Shown here one piece after another: positions 9,014-18,155 of a stretch of DNA of 64,000 nucleotides. The stretch lies in assembly GCF_025151215.1 (NCBI RefSeq), contig NZ_CP102286.1, positions 372,001 to 436,000 on the forward strand, in the 5' to 3' direction. Source of the stretch: Parabacteroides merdae ATCC 43184. GTDB taxonomy: Bacteria > Bacteroidota > Bacteroidia > Bacteroidales > Tannerellaceae. Made by a program: the position numbers and the translations under genes. Each line of letters opens with the position of its first letter. Position 1 is the stretch's first letter. The notes under the pieces were generated by a model. That model was not told the origin of the DNA, searched no databases, and worked only from the letters and a program-made list of their open reading frames with translations.

Positions 9014-10008
9014 ATTACTTTTTCTATTGTTTGAACGATTCGTTGGCTTGCAGTTCCGTCTCCATAGGGGTTTACTGCTTGGCTCATACGGTTATAATAG
9101 GTATTGTCATCCAGTAAGTGGGACACTTCAGTTACAATCCGGGCGTAATCTGTTCCTACTAACTTCACTGTCCCTGCGTCAAGTGCTTCCGGCCGTTCTG
9201 TTGTGTCACGCATGACAAGCACCGGTTTTCCCAAACCCGGAGCCTCTTCTTGTATGCCTCCGCTATCGGTTAGGACAAGTGTCGACTTCTCCATTAGATA
9301 GACGAAAGGAAGATACTCCAAAGGCTCTATAAAGAACAGGTTAGGGAGATAAGCATTTCCGAATATTTCGTGAATGGGCTTCCTTACATTTGGGTTCAAG
9401 TGCATAGGGTAGACAAAGTCTACCTCCGCATACTGCTCTGCCAGAGTCTTTATTGCCCGGCATATTTGGATAAATCCATCGCCGAAGTTTTCCCGGCGAT
9501 GACCTGTTATTAAAACCAGTTTGCGGCTGTTTTGTTCGGCAAGTGGAGTTGTTTCATAACCTGCAGACATCAGTTCGGTGTCAAGTTGCTTAAGTAGGGT
9601 ATTCATTTCTTCCGGCCAAGGACTGTAGATGTTGTGCGTGCGTAACCCTGCTTCTACATGACCGACCGGTATTTGTTGGTAGAAGGCCGCGAGTGCTGAA
9701 GCTGTCGAAGTTGTGGTATCTCCATGGACCAGGACGATATCTGGTTTCGCTTCCTGCAGAACTCCTCTCATTCCAGTCAGTACCCGGGCTGTTATATCGT
9801 ATAGGTCCTGTCCTTGCCTCATTATGTTGAGATCGTAATCGGGTCGGATATTAAAAAGCTTTAGGACTTGGTCCAGCATTTTCCTGTGTTGTCCGGTAAC
9901 ACAGACGATGGTTTCAAATTTATTTTTTTTCTGTTGGAAAGCTTTTACTAATGGTGCCATTTTAATTGCTTCAGGACGGGTTCCGAAGACGAGCATTATT
10001 TTCTTCAT
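9010..10008 (-). CDS. wecB: UDP-GlcNAc 2-epimerase (non-hydrolysing), with an internal in-frame gap
   Basis: Interconverts UDP-GlcNAc and UDP-ManNAc. I take the ATG at 10008 (MKKIMLVFGTRPEAIKMAPL), because an upstream extension would overlap the wecG end and precede the conserved N-terminus. Catalytic motifs are present: VHGDTTT, GHVEAGLRT, WPEEMN, ITGHRRENFGDG and LTDSGGIQEEAP. However, the protein is only 332 residues against about 370-380 for the family. After WPEEMN the reading jumps straight to LLKQLDTELMSAGYE; the usual block of about 45 residues with the TGxxADYHFAPT and VTGNTVIDAL motifs is absent. The frame is kept. This gap at about 9595-9601 may inactivate the enzyme. ATGA overlap with the SLBB gene; 11 bases after wecG. 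Confidence 0.88.
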   Translation of the reverse strand: MKKIMLVFGTRPEAIKMAPLVKAFQQKKNKFETIVCVTGQHRKMLDQVLKLFNIRPDYDLNIMRQGQDLYDITARVLTGMRGVLQEAKPDIVLVHGDTTTSTASALAAFYQQIPVGHVEAGLRTHNIYSPWPEEMNTLLKQLDTELMSAGYETTPLAEQNSRKLVLITGHRRENFGDGFIQICRAIKTLAEQYAEVDFVYPMHLNPNVRKPIHEIFGNAYLPNLFFIEPLEYLPFVYLMEKSTLVLTDSGGIQEEAPGLGKPVLVMRDTTERPEALDAGTVKLVGTDYARIVTEVSHLLDDNTYYNRMSQAVNPYGDGTASQRIVQTIEKVI

Positions 10009-10019
10009 GTTGTTTCTGT

Positions 10020-10727
10020 TTAGATTTTTCCAGTCTTGACCAGTATCAAGAATTTGATTAAATGTATTTGTCGTTTGATGCGCGAAGGTTGTTTCAATAG
10101 GCGGTATGCAAATTCGAGATTGTGCTTTATCCACCATTCGGGTGCTCGTTTCACGTTCCCTGTATAGACGTCGAAACTTCCTCCTAATCCTTGGTAAATT
10201 GCGGGATGTGCCTGATACATTTTTTCCATCAATAACTCTTGTTTGGGTGATCCCATTGCAACGAATATGACATCCGGCTGTTTTGTCTTGATGTCTTCGA
10301 TCAGTTCTTCCTGTTCTGTCTCTGTTTGTATGTATCCGTTACGGTACCCCGTTATCTGTATTCCGGGAAAGTCTTCTTTCAATCGGGAGATGGTCTTCTC
10401 TATTACGGGCTGTTTACTCCCGACCAAGTAGAAGGTTTTTTCTTTTTGATACAGAGCTGTTATAATCTTCAACCACAGTTCGCATCCCGCGATCTTGACG
10501 GCATCCACGGCTCCGTGCTGCCGCACTGCCATAACTGCTCCTATGCCATCGCAATATCCAATATTCCTGTTCACAATATTTTGTATTTGCTCGTTCGCAT
10601 GCAGTATCTTCTCCGCATTTATCGCTACTAATATCCCTTTATGTTCCTCCACATATTCCAGCAAACTGGAATCTGAGGGAAAGGGGTGGACTTTTATTCC
10701 GTTTAGTTGTATTCTGTTGTCGTTCAT
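10020..10727 (-). CDS. WecG/TagA/CpsF-family glycosyltransferase (GT26)
   Basis: A 235-residue cytoplasmic-face glycosyltransferase of family GT26, whose members add ManNAcA (WecG) or ManNAc (TagA) to a lipid-linked GlcNAc. Seen: NAEKILHANEQ and YCDGIGAVMA in the N-terminal half, FYLVGSKQPVIEK, the diagnostic VAMGSPKQELLMEK near 155-170, and GLGGSFDVYTGNVKRAPEWW. A basic amphipathic tail (RLLKQPSRIKRQIHLIKFL) may hold it to the membrane. With WecA-, WecB- and WecC-like genes in the same operon, transfer of ManNAcA from UDP-ManNAcA to undecaprenyl-PP-GlcNAc is the likely reaction. Its ATG overlaps the acetyltransferase stop by four bases. Confidence 0.92.
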   Translation of the reverse strand: MNDNRIQLNGIKVHPFPSDSSLLEYVEEHKGILVAINAEKILHANEQIQNIVNRNIGYCDGIGAVMAVRQHGAVDAVKIAGCELWLKIITALYQKEKTFYLVGSKQPVIEKTISRLKEDFPGIQITGYRNGYIQTETEQEELIEDIKTKQPDVIFVAMGSPKQELLMEKMYQAHPAIYQGLGGSFDVYTGNVKRAPEWWIKHNLEFAYRLLKQPSRIKRQIHLIKFLILVKTGKI

Positions 10728-11152
10728 GATTGTTGCATTAATTGTCCGAATTTTTTGGTCTGAATACCTTCTTTGATTATTCTGGCAGGATTACCGGCTA
10801 CGATGCAGTTGGCAGGTATATCTTTTGTAACGACAGATCCGCTTCCGACAATTACGTTATCGTTAACTTTTACTCCACACATGATGATCGCATTTACGCC
10901 AATAAAGCAACGTTTACCAATGTAGGTGTCGGCTTTAGCAGGTTTGGAAAAGTCATGAGCTAAAATAACAGCTCCAGATGCAATGAAGCTTTCTTCTCCA
11001 ATGTGTACTCCTTTGGGATTACTTTTATCGAGTTTGGCACCAAATGAGAGTTTTGCGCTTTTATCAATATTCATTTGATAGATTCGTGTATAAATAAAAT
11101 GCATCCCGAAGGTGATACAGTCTCTGATTATTTCTCTGATTTTTACTATCAT
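10724..11152 (-). CDS. Left-handed beta-helix (hexapeptide repeat) O-acetyltransferase
   Basis: A 142-residue acyltransferase of the hexapeptide class that probably O-acetylates a sugar of the operon's glycan using acetyl-CoA. Hexapeptide turns run from about residue 48 to 120 (VHIGEESFIASGAVILAHDFS, YIGKRCFIGVNAIIMCGVKVNDNVIVGSGSVV), with the histidine in ILAHDF as candidate catalytic base and the closing VAGNPARII loop. The N-terminal 30 residues are a hydrophobic/amphipathic helix. It starts with an ATG overlapping the stop of the preceding ATP-grasp reading frame. Base composition is more AT-rich than wecG next to it. Confidence 0.88.
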   Translation of the reverse strand: MIVKIREIIRDCITFGMHFIYTRIYQMNIDKSAKLSFGAKLDKSNPKGVHIGEESFIASGAVILAHDFSKPAKADTYIGKRCFIGVNAIIMCGVKVNDNVIVGSGSVVTKDIPANCIVAGNPARIIKEGIQTKKFGQLMQQS

Positions 11153-12053
11153 AGTTGCTGTTTTAAACTGGTGATGTCAATCCATTTACTCATTTGATCT
11201 GTCAGTTCTGGGGTAATATTACTGATGACGTCTGGAGTAAAAGTCATTTCTCCAAAGATAGGGGATCCGTTGATAAGATATAAATCTACTCTAACGAAAG
11301 GAAAGGGTTCAGATAAACGTGAAGCAATTGATATCATTTCTTCTAATGCGCTTGGACGAGGAATTATATCTGATATCGGACAGCGAGAATTTACAAATTC
11401 AGGATAGGCATTCCAATCCATGTCATAAACCATAACCGAATAATTATGTGTGTTTTCTTCCCTGTCTGAATAAATAACGACATATTTAGGAACTCCATTA
11501 AAGCAAAAAAATTTGTAATCGATGAGTGATTGTTCGCTTTTTTTGTCTGCTCCATAAATTTTTCTGCAATAATAAGAGGTTCTATCTGTGTATAATGCAA
11601 TTGTCCGGTTAATTCTCCATATGGAAATTTTAACCATTTATTTAATTTATGATTTGTCTCTTTTATATTTAGGATATTTTTATCCTTTACTATAATATTT
11701 GTTGCACAGCTATTTGTCGTTTTTAATACAAAGGATTTAGGCAATAGGCTATAGTCGATTTCTATAGCTGAATTGTATATACCATAAATTTTGTTTACAT
11801 ATTGTTCTCCGCATCTATCAATCACATATTCTCTTACTCTGTATTTGTCGGCTAATTTACTCCACATAGAAGTGTCAGAATAAAGTGATAGCCATAGAAT
11901 TTTTTCCATAAATGACTGTGGCTTCTTTAAATTGGGGAACTTTTTATAATCTTTACAATATCTGATCTTCCAAATTATATTGGGAAATTTCTTTAATAGA
12001 GGGGAGAATGGAGTTGCAGCTTTTATAAGAACTGACTTGATAAAAATATTCAT
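11149..12053 (-). pseudogene. TupA-like ATP-grasp gene, split by a frameshift at an A7 tract
   Basis: Two overlapping reading frames make up one protein of the TupA-like ATP-grasp family, found in teichuronic acid and capsule loci. Frame one (from the ATG at 12053) carries KIRYCKDYKKFPNLKKPQSF, the KYRVREYV region and EPLIIAEKFMEQ; the second frame resumes with SLIDYKFFCFNGVPKYV, MVYDMDWNAYPEF and VDLYLINGSPIFGEMTFTP and stops at 11149. The break falls at seven A residues on the minus strand (plus-strand T7 at 11538-11544): one extra A, or a -1 slip on A AAA AAA, restores a continuous protein of about 296 residues, a normal size. It could be a true pseudogene, a slippage-regulated gene, or a sequencing error. 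Overlaps the acetyltransferase ATG by four bases. Confidence 0.85.
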
Positions 12054-12112
12054 ATGAATTTTTATTGATTAATATATGTTGAATTATAGATTGAATTTAG
12101 AAAAATGTAGTT

Positions 12113-13162
12113 CTATTTTTCTAATGATTGATATAGATGATCCAATTGTTTTTCTATTGCTGGAGGATAGAATTTTTCTGCTTTCTTTCCAGATTGATGT
12201 CCCATTTCTGAAAGATATTCTGGATGATCGATTAAAAATAGGATTGCTTCGTAAAGTTGTTTCTTATTTCCAGGTTCAATAAGAATACCGTTAACATTGT
12301 TTTCAACAAGATCTGTAATACCTCCAACTGGTGTTGCAATTATGGGCAGTTGGTAGGACATGGCTTCAAGAATGGATATACCAAATGATTCAAAAATAGA
12401 AGGATGGACAAATATGTCAGCAGTTCGGAATAATTTTTCTTTTCTTTCATTGTCTACCCATCCATGGTATTTGATAAAAGAAGAAAGTTGATGTTGCTGT
12501 ATGAATTCATTCATAGTTTTTGTATCTCCTGTACCTCCAATATGGTAGATAATTTTGTTTTGCAACATTTCTTTGTTTTTCGCAAAACATTCTAATACAT
12601 CAAATATTCCTTTTCTACTATCTATGGCTCCAATGAAAAGAAGATGGAGCTTTTGGTCGTTCTTTTTAATGGGACCAACACTGGGCTTATAGGTGACATT
12701 GGGAAGGAGAAAAATATTATTATTGAGTTTTTGTTCTTTTAAATAATCGATAAAATAATTAGAAACAGTCACCAATACATCTGCTTTATGGCAGACAAAT
12801 CGAACAAAAGATCGGTGATTCTCGTAGAATTGTTCAAATTTTGCTCCATGTATATGTAAAATGACTTTTTTTCTGAAAACTTTAGCACAAAATACATAAA
12901 TCGATTGACGATAAAAATCAGTAAATGATGCTGTATGTATATGCACAATTCGGATTGGCTTGAATATACAATAATAGCAACATCGTAATAAGGCAGATAT
13001 GCTTAATGCTGTTTTCTTAAACAGATTTCCTTCTTGATGTGAAGCAATGAAATTAAATTTCTTGAACATCTTTGAATAAGATTGTATGAGGATTGCAATC
13101 CCTCCTTTGCCGTTTGTGTCAGTTCCTATAGTTAGGATATTTTTACTTTTATTGGATATCAT
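12113..13162 (-). CDS. Glycosyltransferase family 4 protein
   Basis: A 349-residue GT-B fold glycosyltransferase. The N-terminal glycine-rich loop (GTDTNGKGGIAILIQSY) and the second-domain motifs LLFIGAIDSRKGIFDVLE, HVHPSIFESFGISILEAMSYQLPIIATPVGG with its ExxxxxxxE pair identify GT4. It would add one sugar to the lipid-linked repeat unit at the inner face of the membrane; donor and acceptor cannot be told from sequence. The region is strongly AT-rich. It overlaps the wzy gene by 14 bases and is followed by a 59-base gap before the ATP-grasp gene. Confidence 0.93.
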   Translation of the reverse strand: MISNKSKNILTIGTDTNGKGGIAILIQSYSKMFKKFNFIASHQEGNLFKKTALSISALLRCCYYCIFKPIRIVHIHTASFTDFYRQSIYVFCAKVFRKKVILHIHGAKFEQFYENHRSFVRFVCHKADVLVTVSNYFIDYLKEQKLNNNIFLLPNVTYKPSVGPIKKNDQKLHLLFIGAIDSRKGIFDVLECFAKNKEMLQNKIIYHIGGTGDTKTMNEFIQQHQLSSFIKYHGWVDNERKEKLFRTADIFVHPSIFESFGISILEAMSYQLPIIATPVGGITDLVENNVNGILIEPGNKKQLYEAILFLIDHPEYLSEMGHQSGKKAEKFYPPAIEKQLDHLYQSLEK

Positions 13163-14438
13163 GATTAAAATAAAGATGATTACTAATTACCCAGTAAACT
13201 CCTAACAGTGGAGCTAATTGAGTTGAAAAAAAAGCATGTCCTGCTGTATAGGCGATTCCTAACCATAGTATACTTCCTATACTTGTTATAAATGATAAAG
13301 AATTCCGACTTCTTTTTATAAAAAAAGGTCGGATGAACTGGAATACTAAAAAAAGTTGTGCAAGGATGATAAGCCCTCCCAGAACAAATCCGAAGGATAA
13401 TATGATATCGTAAAAATCAGATTCTATATTTTTTACTTTTTCTTCTGGGTCGTATATGCTTGCTACAGCAAATCGTCCTCCTGAAATACCCTTACCCAAA
13501 AGAACCTCTGTTAAGTTGAATTCAGAAATAACTTGTTTACCGGTATTGATCAATTGCTCTCTTGATGATACTAACGAATTAGCTGAAAAGCGTTCAAGTG
13601 TAAAATTATCATATTGAATAATAGTTTCATATGTTATGATAGCAGAATATACGATAGCGATTGACATACAAAATATTATAAGTATCCGGGTTTGCCATCG
13701 GAGCCGAATAAGGCTGTCTTTGAAAAAAAAGAAATAGCCTAAGAAAAGTCCCCAATCTGTCAGAATTCCAATAATACCGACACGAGAACCGATAAGAATT
13801 GTTCCGACTGATGCAATAAATGTCAGTAAAAAATAAAATACATTCCGTTTGTAAAAGGAATACCAAATACAAAGTAATACAGCTAGAACCATATATACTC
13901 CCAATGCATTGCCGTCTGCGTAATATCCAGAGTATCCGAATCCAAATTTATCACTGTATGAAAGAATCCCGGTTTGTGTAATCATAGAGAATATATTAAT
14001 TGCACCTATAAGTGAAGTTGTATAAACAACAAGTCTGATTAATTTCTCAAGGCTGAATATTTTACGGTAATAATAAAAATAAAAAAGGATGCAGAAGGTG
14101 TAGACAAACTTGAATAGATAGTCTATGTCCATTGCTGCATCTATATATTTTCCTGTAAAAGACCAAATAGCAAATGCCATTGAAATTAGGATTGTAATAA
14201 TCCAAAATAAGAGAGTTAATAATGTGCTTAAATTTTTTAGTAAAAACTTCATAGTTAGGCATAATATGAATCCTCTAAAAGCTATTCCGATTGGTAAATG
14301 CACTCCTTTAAATTCCTGGATGTATCCATTTGCTGAGTCAAAAAAAATAGAAATGAAAAATAATATAAAAGGAAGTACTTGTATATAGAAGTTGTCTATG
14401 CTTATGGAGATAGGCTTAGCTATTGTAAATGTTTTCAT
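13149..14438 (-). CDS. Wzy-type O-antigen/capsule polymerase
   Basis: A 429-residue polytopic membrane protein with about ten to twelve hydrophobic segments and a large periplasmic loop near residues 275-350. This is the pattern of O-antigen polymerases and ligases; primary sequence is little conserved. The motif GSRVGIIGILTDW and the region around LLGKGISGGRF are seen in related polymerases. With Wzx and Wzz encoded in the same operon, polymerisation of repeat units on undecaprenyl-PP in the periplasm is the expected role. It overlaps both flanking GT4 genes (14 and 23 bases). Confidence 0.85.
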   Translation of the reverse strand: MKTFTIAKPISISIDNFYIQVLPFILFFISIFFDSANGYIQEFKGVHLPIGIAFRGFILCLTMKFLLKNLSTLLTLLFWIITILISMAFAIWSFTGKYIDAAMDIDYLFKFVYTFCILFYFYYYRKIFSLEKLIRLVVYTTSLIGAINIFSMITQTGILSYSDKFGFGYSGYYADGNALGVYMVLAVLLCIWYSFYKRNVFYFLLTFIASVGTILIGSRVGIIGILTDWGLFLGYFFFFKDSLIRLRWQTRILIIFCMSIAIVYSAIITYETIIQYDNFTLERFSANSLVSSREQLINTGKQVISEFNLTEVLLGKGISGGRFAVASIYDPEEKVKNIESDFYDIILSFGFVLGGLIILAQLFLVFQFIRPFFIKRSRNSLSFITSIGSILWLGIAYTAGHAFFSTQLAPLLGVYWVISNHLYFNHDIQ

Positions 14439-15390
14439 ATTCTTCCGTTATGTGTTTAATTGTAAACCTCTTGGCATTTGCAATGCCTCGTAAAATTAAT
14501 TTTTCCCTATATTTATCATCTGAGATAAGTTTTTGAAATCCTTTTCTAATGGAGCTTACATCATAAGGATTGATATAGTGAGCTGTATTTGCTGCTATTT
14601 CTGGGATAGAAGTTATTTTACTGGTTAGTAAAACTCTTCCAGTAGCATTGGCCTCTATTATAGGCATTCCAAAACCTTCATATAAAGAAGGAAAACTGAC
14701 GATGTCACATTCTTGGTATAATCTAATGATATTTTGAAAGGGAATATCCAAATAATTTTTATATTGGATATGATTCTTTTTTAATTGCTCTATATGTTCT
14801 TGTTTTAAAATCCCTACAATGATTAGTGTACAGGGTATATTGCGTAATGCTTTTATTGTGCGTAGCAGATTTTTGCGCATGCCTGTTCCAATATGGAGGA
14901 TATGAGGATTTTCTTTTCGGAATTCTTTTGGGTGAAAATGAATAACTTCATTATAGGGATTATAGACAATGCTGATTTTATTTTTTACTCTTGGAGTTAT
15001 CTGTTTGATTTCATTCGCTGTATATTGGGAAATACAGGTGATATGTTTGGCAAAATGATTAGGCAGAATGAACCAGAACCATTTTCTAATAAATCGCTTT
15101 AGGAAAGATGATGATTGTAATAGAGTTCCTGTATCATGCCAAGTGAGAATTACATTACCTTTTAAAAATAGAGAGATATAAGCTATTTCAGGTGAAAAAA
15201 TGTGATTGATATCTCCTTGGTGTTTTTGAGCGAACCTAATATTTCGAATGATTCCTTTCCAGGTATTTCCGTGTTCAGGCAAAGTAATAACTTTTAATCC
15301 TGATATTCGGGATGCAAGCGAATATGCCAGTTCTTCTATACTGTTAAGTCCTGTCGACTTTTTACGTAAAAATAAGGCCTTTGAACACAT
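14416..15390 (-). CDS. Glycosyltransferase family 4 protein
   Basis: A 324-residue GT-B glycosyltransferase. The C-terminal domain shows HIGTGMRKNLLRTIKAL, CTLIIVGIL and the donor-binding stretch SFPSLYEGFGMPIIEANATGRVLLTS with the ExxxxxxxE spacing of GT4. The N-terminal domain holds VILTWHDTGTLLQ and ITCISQYTANEI. It is shorter than most GT4 enzymes (about 350-380), mostly because the N-terminal domain is compact. Acceptor and donor are unknown. The start lies two bases after the flippase stop and the end overlaps wzy. Confidence 0.92.
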   Translation of the reverse strand: MCSKALFLRKKSTGLNSIEELAYSLASRISGLKVITLPEHGNTWKGIIRNIRFAQKHQGDINHIFSPEIAYISLFLKGNVILTWHDTGTLLQSSSFLKRFIRKWFWFILPNHFAKHITCISQYTANEIKQITPRVKNKISIVYNPYNEVIHFHPKEFRKENPHILHIGTGMRKNLLRTIKALRNIPCTLIIVGILKQEHIEQLKKNHIQYKNYLDIPFQNIIRLYQECDIVSFPSLYEGFGMPIIEANATGRVLLTSKITSIPEIAANTAHYINPYDVSSIRKGFQKLISDDKYREKLILRGIANAKRFTIKHITEEYENIYNS

Positions 15391-15392
15391 TG

Positions 15393-16922
15393 TTATGATT
15401 TTGTAGTTTGAATGGTACGAATTGCTTTTTTGTAAATAAGAGAACGCTCAGCCGTCTTTAGTCCGACTGTCAATAGTACGATGGTGGTTGAACTTACAGT
15501 AATAATACATATAAGTATAAATCCGGTGAATGTGTCAGGAATATATTGGGACAGCCCTGTCGGAATAATAGCTGCAAGTATGAAGACTAAGAGACTTCGA
15601 CCAATCACTTCTATGATGAAGTTGGAAATATGCATAGGTATTAATGCATTAAGTATCCATATTCGTGCTATTAAAGCAATGAGTTCTGTCAGGATAGATA
15701 TATACATGACTGTATAAGGTGGATATCCGGATTTTAATACAATATAGGATATTGGTATATCCAGCAATGTAATCCCTAAAATTATGGTTTGAAATAGTTT
15801 TATTTTTCCTTTTGCTTGTATAGCAGTGGCTACAGGTCCAGTTATACTGTTTATTAAAGTTACAATCAATACCAATCGTAAAAACATGACAGTATATTCT
15901 GGTACAATACCTAGCCAAAGATGTAATATATAAGGAGTTTTGATAAGTACAGGTAATGTTAAATACAGTAAGAGGAAAAATGAATAACGGGAACTATTAT
16001 GTACTAATACCATCATTGAATTTGTATCTCCCATTGCATATCGTTTAGTTATTTGCGGTTTCATTGCAATTTGGAAGTTTGATACAAAATTATAAATTCC
16101 GGCATTTACTTGATAGGCTACACCACGTGCAGCGTTTACTGCAGGTCCGAAAAATAGATTGATTAGTATATTTATTCCTTGCATTTTGAGTGAATATCCG
16201 ATGTTACCTAAAAAGCTCCATCCGGCAAAGCTTAACATTTTATGTAGTAATTGTTTATCTATGTCATTTCGAAACTTACATTCTTTAAAATACTTTTTGC
16301 AATATAAAGTATACATGATGCTTATCAATAAAGTGACGAAAGACATTAAGATTGCATATAAAATTAGTTTATCTGACGCTGAGCCCTTCAACAAAAAAAC
16401 AATCGCTAATTGTAATATAACTTCAAGTATACTTACATAGGCATATACTTTCATATGTTCATGGGCTACTATACTGGCATTATAGGGAACGCTGAATATT
16501 TTAATAATGAATGTCAGGATTGAGAATTGGAACACCCAATTTGCAGCAATTATTCTTGAAGTTGGTATATTCATTTTATGATTGAGAAACCATAGACCTA
16601 CTGTTTCTGCTAATATAAGTAGGAAAAAAATAATAATCAGGTGAATGATAAGAGATGTGGAAAAAACTTTTTGCAGTTGTTGTCCATCATTTTTCCCTAA
16701 TTCGTAGGTGAGAAACCGTTGAGAAACATCAATCATTCCCACATTTAGAAACTGGAACATTAATACAATGCCACCTACTACGTTGTATATGCCATAATCA
16801 TCAATTCCCAAAACATTTAAAACGACTCTGGATGTGTAAAGTGATACTAATAGGATGACTAGTGTCCTGAAATATAAGAATAATGTATTTTGAGCTATCC
16901 GTTTGTTCGTATTGTGAGACAT
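15393..16922 (-). CDS. Wzx-type oligosaccharide flippase
   Basis: A 509-residue membrane protein with about twelve to fourteen transmembrane helices, of the polysaccharide-biosynthesis branch of the MATE/MVF superfamily. The start NKRIAQNTLFLYFRTLVILLVSLYTSRVVLNVLGIDDYGIYNVVGG is the typical first helix pair; the middle contains the positively charged cytoplasmic loops usual for Wzx. It should move the undecaprenyl-PP-linked repeat unit across the inner membrane to Wzy and Wzz. It lies ten bases after wecC and two bases before the GT4 gene, in the AT-rich part of the operon. Confidence 0.92.
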   Translation of the reverse strand: MSHNTNKRIAQNTLFLYFRTLVILLVSLYTSRVVLNVLGIDDYGIYNVVGGIVLMFQFLNVGMIDVSQRFLTYELGKNDGQQLQKVFSTSLIIHLIIIFFLLILAETVGLWFLNHKMNIPTSRIIAANWVFQFSILTFIIKIFSVPYNASIVAHEHMKVYAYVSILEVILQLAIVFLLKGSASDKLILYAILMSFVTLLISIMYTLYCKKYFKECKFRNDIDKQLLHKMLSFAGWSFLGNIGYSLKMQGINILINLFFGPAVNAARGVAYQVNAGIYNFVSNFQIAMKPQITKRYAMGDTNSMMVLVHNSSRYSFFLLLYLTLPVLIKTPYILHLWLGIVPEYTVMFLRLVLIVTLINSITGPVATAIQAKGKIKLFQTIILGITLLDIPISYIVLKSGYPPYTVMYISILTELIALIARIWILNALIPMHISNFIIEVIGRSLLVFILAAIIPTGLSQYIPDTFTGFILICIITVSSTTIVLLTVGLKTAERSLIYKKAIRTIQTTKS

Positions 16923-16932
16923 ACTTTTTATT

Positions 16933-18141
16933 CTATAATTTCTTAAACACCCCGCAAAAATCCAATATCACTTTTTCTTCGTTGTGAGGTAATGTTTTGA
17001 ATTCTTTGTGGGAGACGAGGAAGGCGCCGATGTCGGCGCGGGTGTAGGCGGATTTGTAGTCGGTCAGTTTGAAGACTGGATGTTCGTGAACGTTGGGTTC
17101 GACGATTAGGATGTCGGTATCGGCTGAACGTTGGAGAACTTTCGAGGTGATGTATTTGGCTGGTGATTCGCGCAAGTCGTCGATATCAGGCTTAAAAGAA
17201 AGGCCCATCAGAGCTACTACTGGTTTACGATGATGCTCAAGGAAGAAGCGGAGGATGGCGTTTTCGATTTTTTCGGCGCACCAGAATGCTTTGTAATTAT
17301 TGATTTCGCGTGCTTTCGAGATAAGTTGCGACTCGTAGGGAAATTCGGATGTCAGGAAATAAGGATCTACGGCGATGCAATGTCCTCCCACGCCCGAACC
17401 TGGTTGCAGAATGTTGACACGCGGATGTTTGTTGGCGAGTTCGATCAGTTCCCAAACGTTGATACCTGCCTTGTCGCAGATCAGCGACAGTTCGTTGGCA
17501 AAAGCTATTTGGACGTCACGTGACGAATTTTCCGTCAGTTTGCACATCTCCGCTGTCCGAGCGTTTGTCCGGTGGAGTGTCCCTCTGACGAAGTGGCGAT
17601 AGAATTGTATCGCCTTTTCAGTTGATTCGGAGTTGATTCCTCCGATGACCCGGTCGTTCTGCATCAGTTCGTAGATGACATTGCCTGGTAAAACGCGCTC
17701 CGGACAATAAGCGATATATATTTTTCCTTCCAGTTCCGGACGCAAAGCGTAGAGCAGATTTGCCATCTTTTCGGTGGTCCCGACAGGTGAAGTCGATTCA
17801 ATGACGAAAAGGTCCCCTTTCTTAAGAAAAGGTGCGACCATACGTGTAGCGGCTTCGACATATGAAATGTCCGGTTCATGATTTCCTTTGAACGGAGTTG
17901 GTACGACGATCAGGTATACATCGCTTTCTTCCGGAACATCCGATGCTTTCAGCTTACCGAATTCCATGACTTTCGAACACAACTCCTGTAATCCAGGTTC
18001 CACAATATGGATAATACCTCGGTTTGTCATTTCCACTACTTTCGGATTTACGTCGACTCCGATAACTTGAATGCCGCTTCCGGCTGTGATAATAGCTGTA
18101 GGTAGGCCGATATAGCCCAATCCCATAAAACATGCTTTCAT
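16933..18141 (-). CDS. wecC: UDP-N-acetyl-D-mannosaminuronate dehydrogenase
   Basis: A 402-residue UDP-sugar dehydrogenase that oxidises UDP-ManNAc twice with NAD+ to UDP-ManNAcA. The Rossmann start MKACFMGLGYIGLPTA, YCPERVLPG in the middle domain, TENSSRDVQIAFANEL, and the catalytic cysteine in PGSGVGGHCIAVDPYF are all present; this GVGGHCIAVDPYFL version is typical of the WecC branch rather than UDP-Glc or UDP-GalNAc dehydrogenases. Together with wecB and the wecG-like gene it defines a ManNAcA pathway. Its base composition is back at the level of the chromosome, unlike wzx next to it. Confidence 0.92.
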   Translation of the reverse strand: MKACFMGLGYIGLPTAIITAGSGIQVIGVDVNPKVVEMTNRGIIHIVEPGLQELCSKVMEFGKLKASDVPEESDVYLIVVPTPFKGNHEPDISYVEAATRMVAPFLKKGDLFVIESTSPVGTTEKMANLLYALRPELEGKIYIAYCPERVLPGNVIYELMQNDRVIGGINSESTEKAIQFYRHFVRGTLHRTNARTAEMCKLTENSSRDVQIAFANELSLICDKAGINVWELIELANKHPRVNILQPGSGVGGHCIAVDPYFLTSEFPYESQLISKAREINNYKAFWCAEKIENAILRFFLEHHRKPVVALMGLSFKPDIDDLRESPAKYITSKVLQRSADTDILIVEPNVHEHPVFKLTDYKSAYTRADIGAFLVSHKEFKTLPHNEEKVILDFCGVFKKL

Positions 18142-18155
18142 TATTTGTATTTTTT

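Noticed and set aside
10009-10137. A longer N-terminus for the wecB-like epimerase
   Set aside because: The extension overlaps the end of wecG and lies before the conserved MKKIMLVFGTRPEAIK start, so the ATG at 10008 is preferred.
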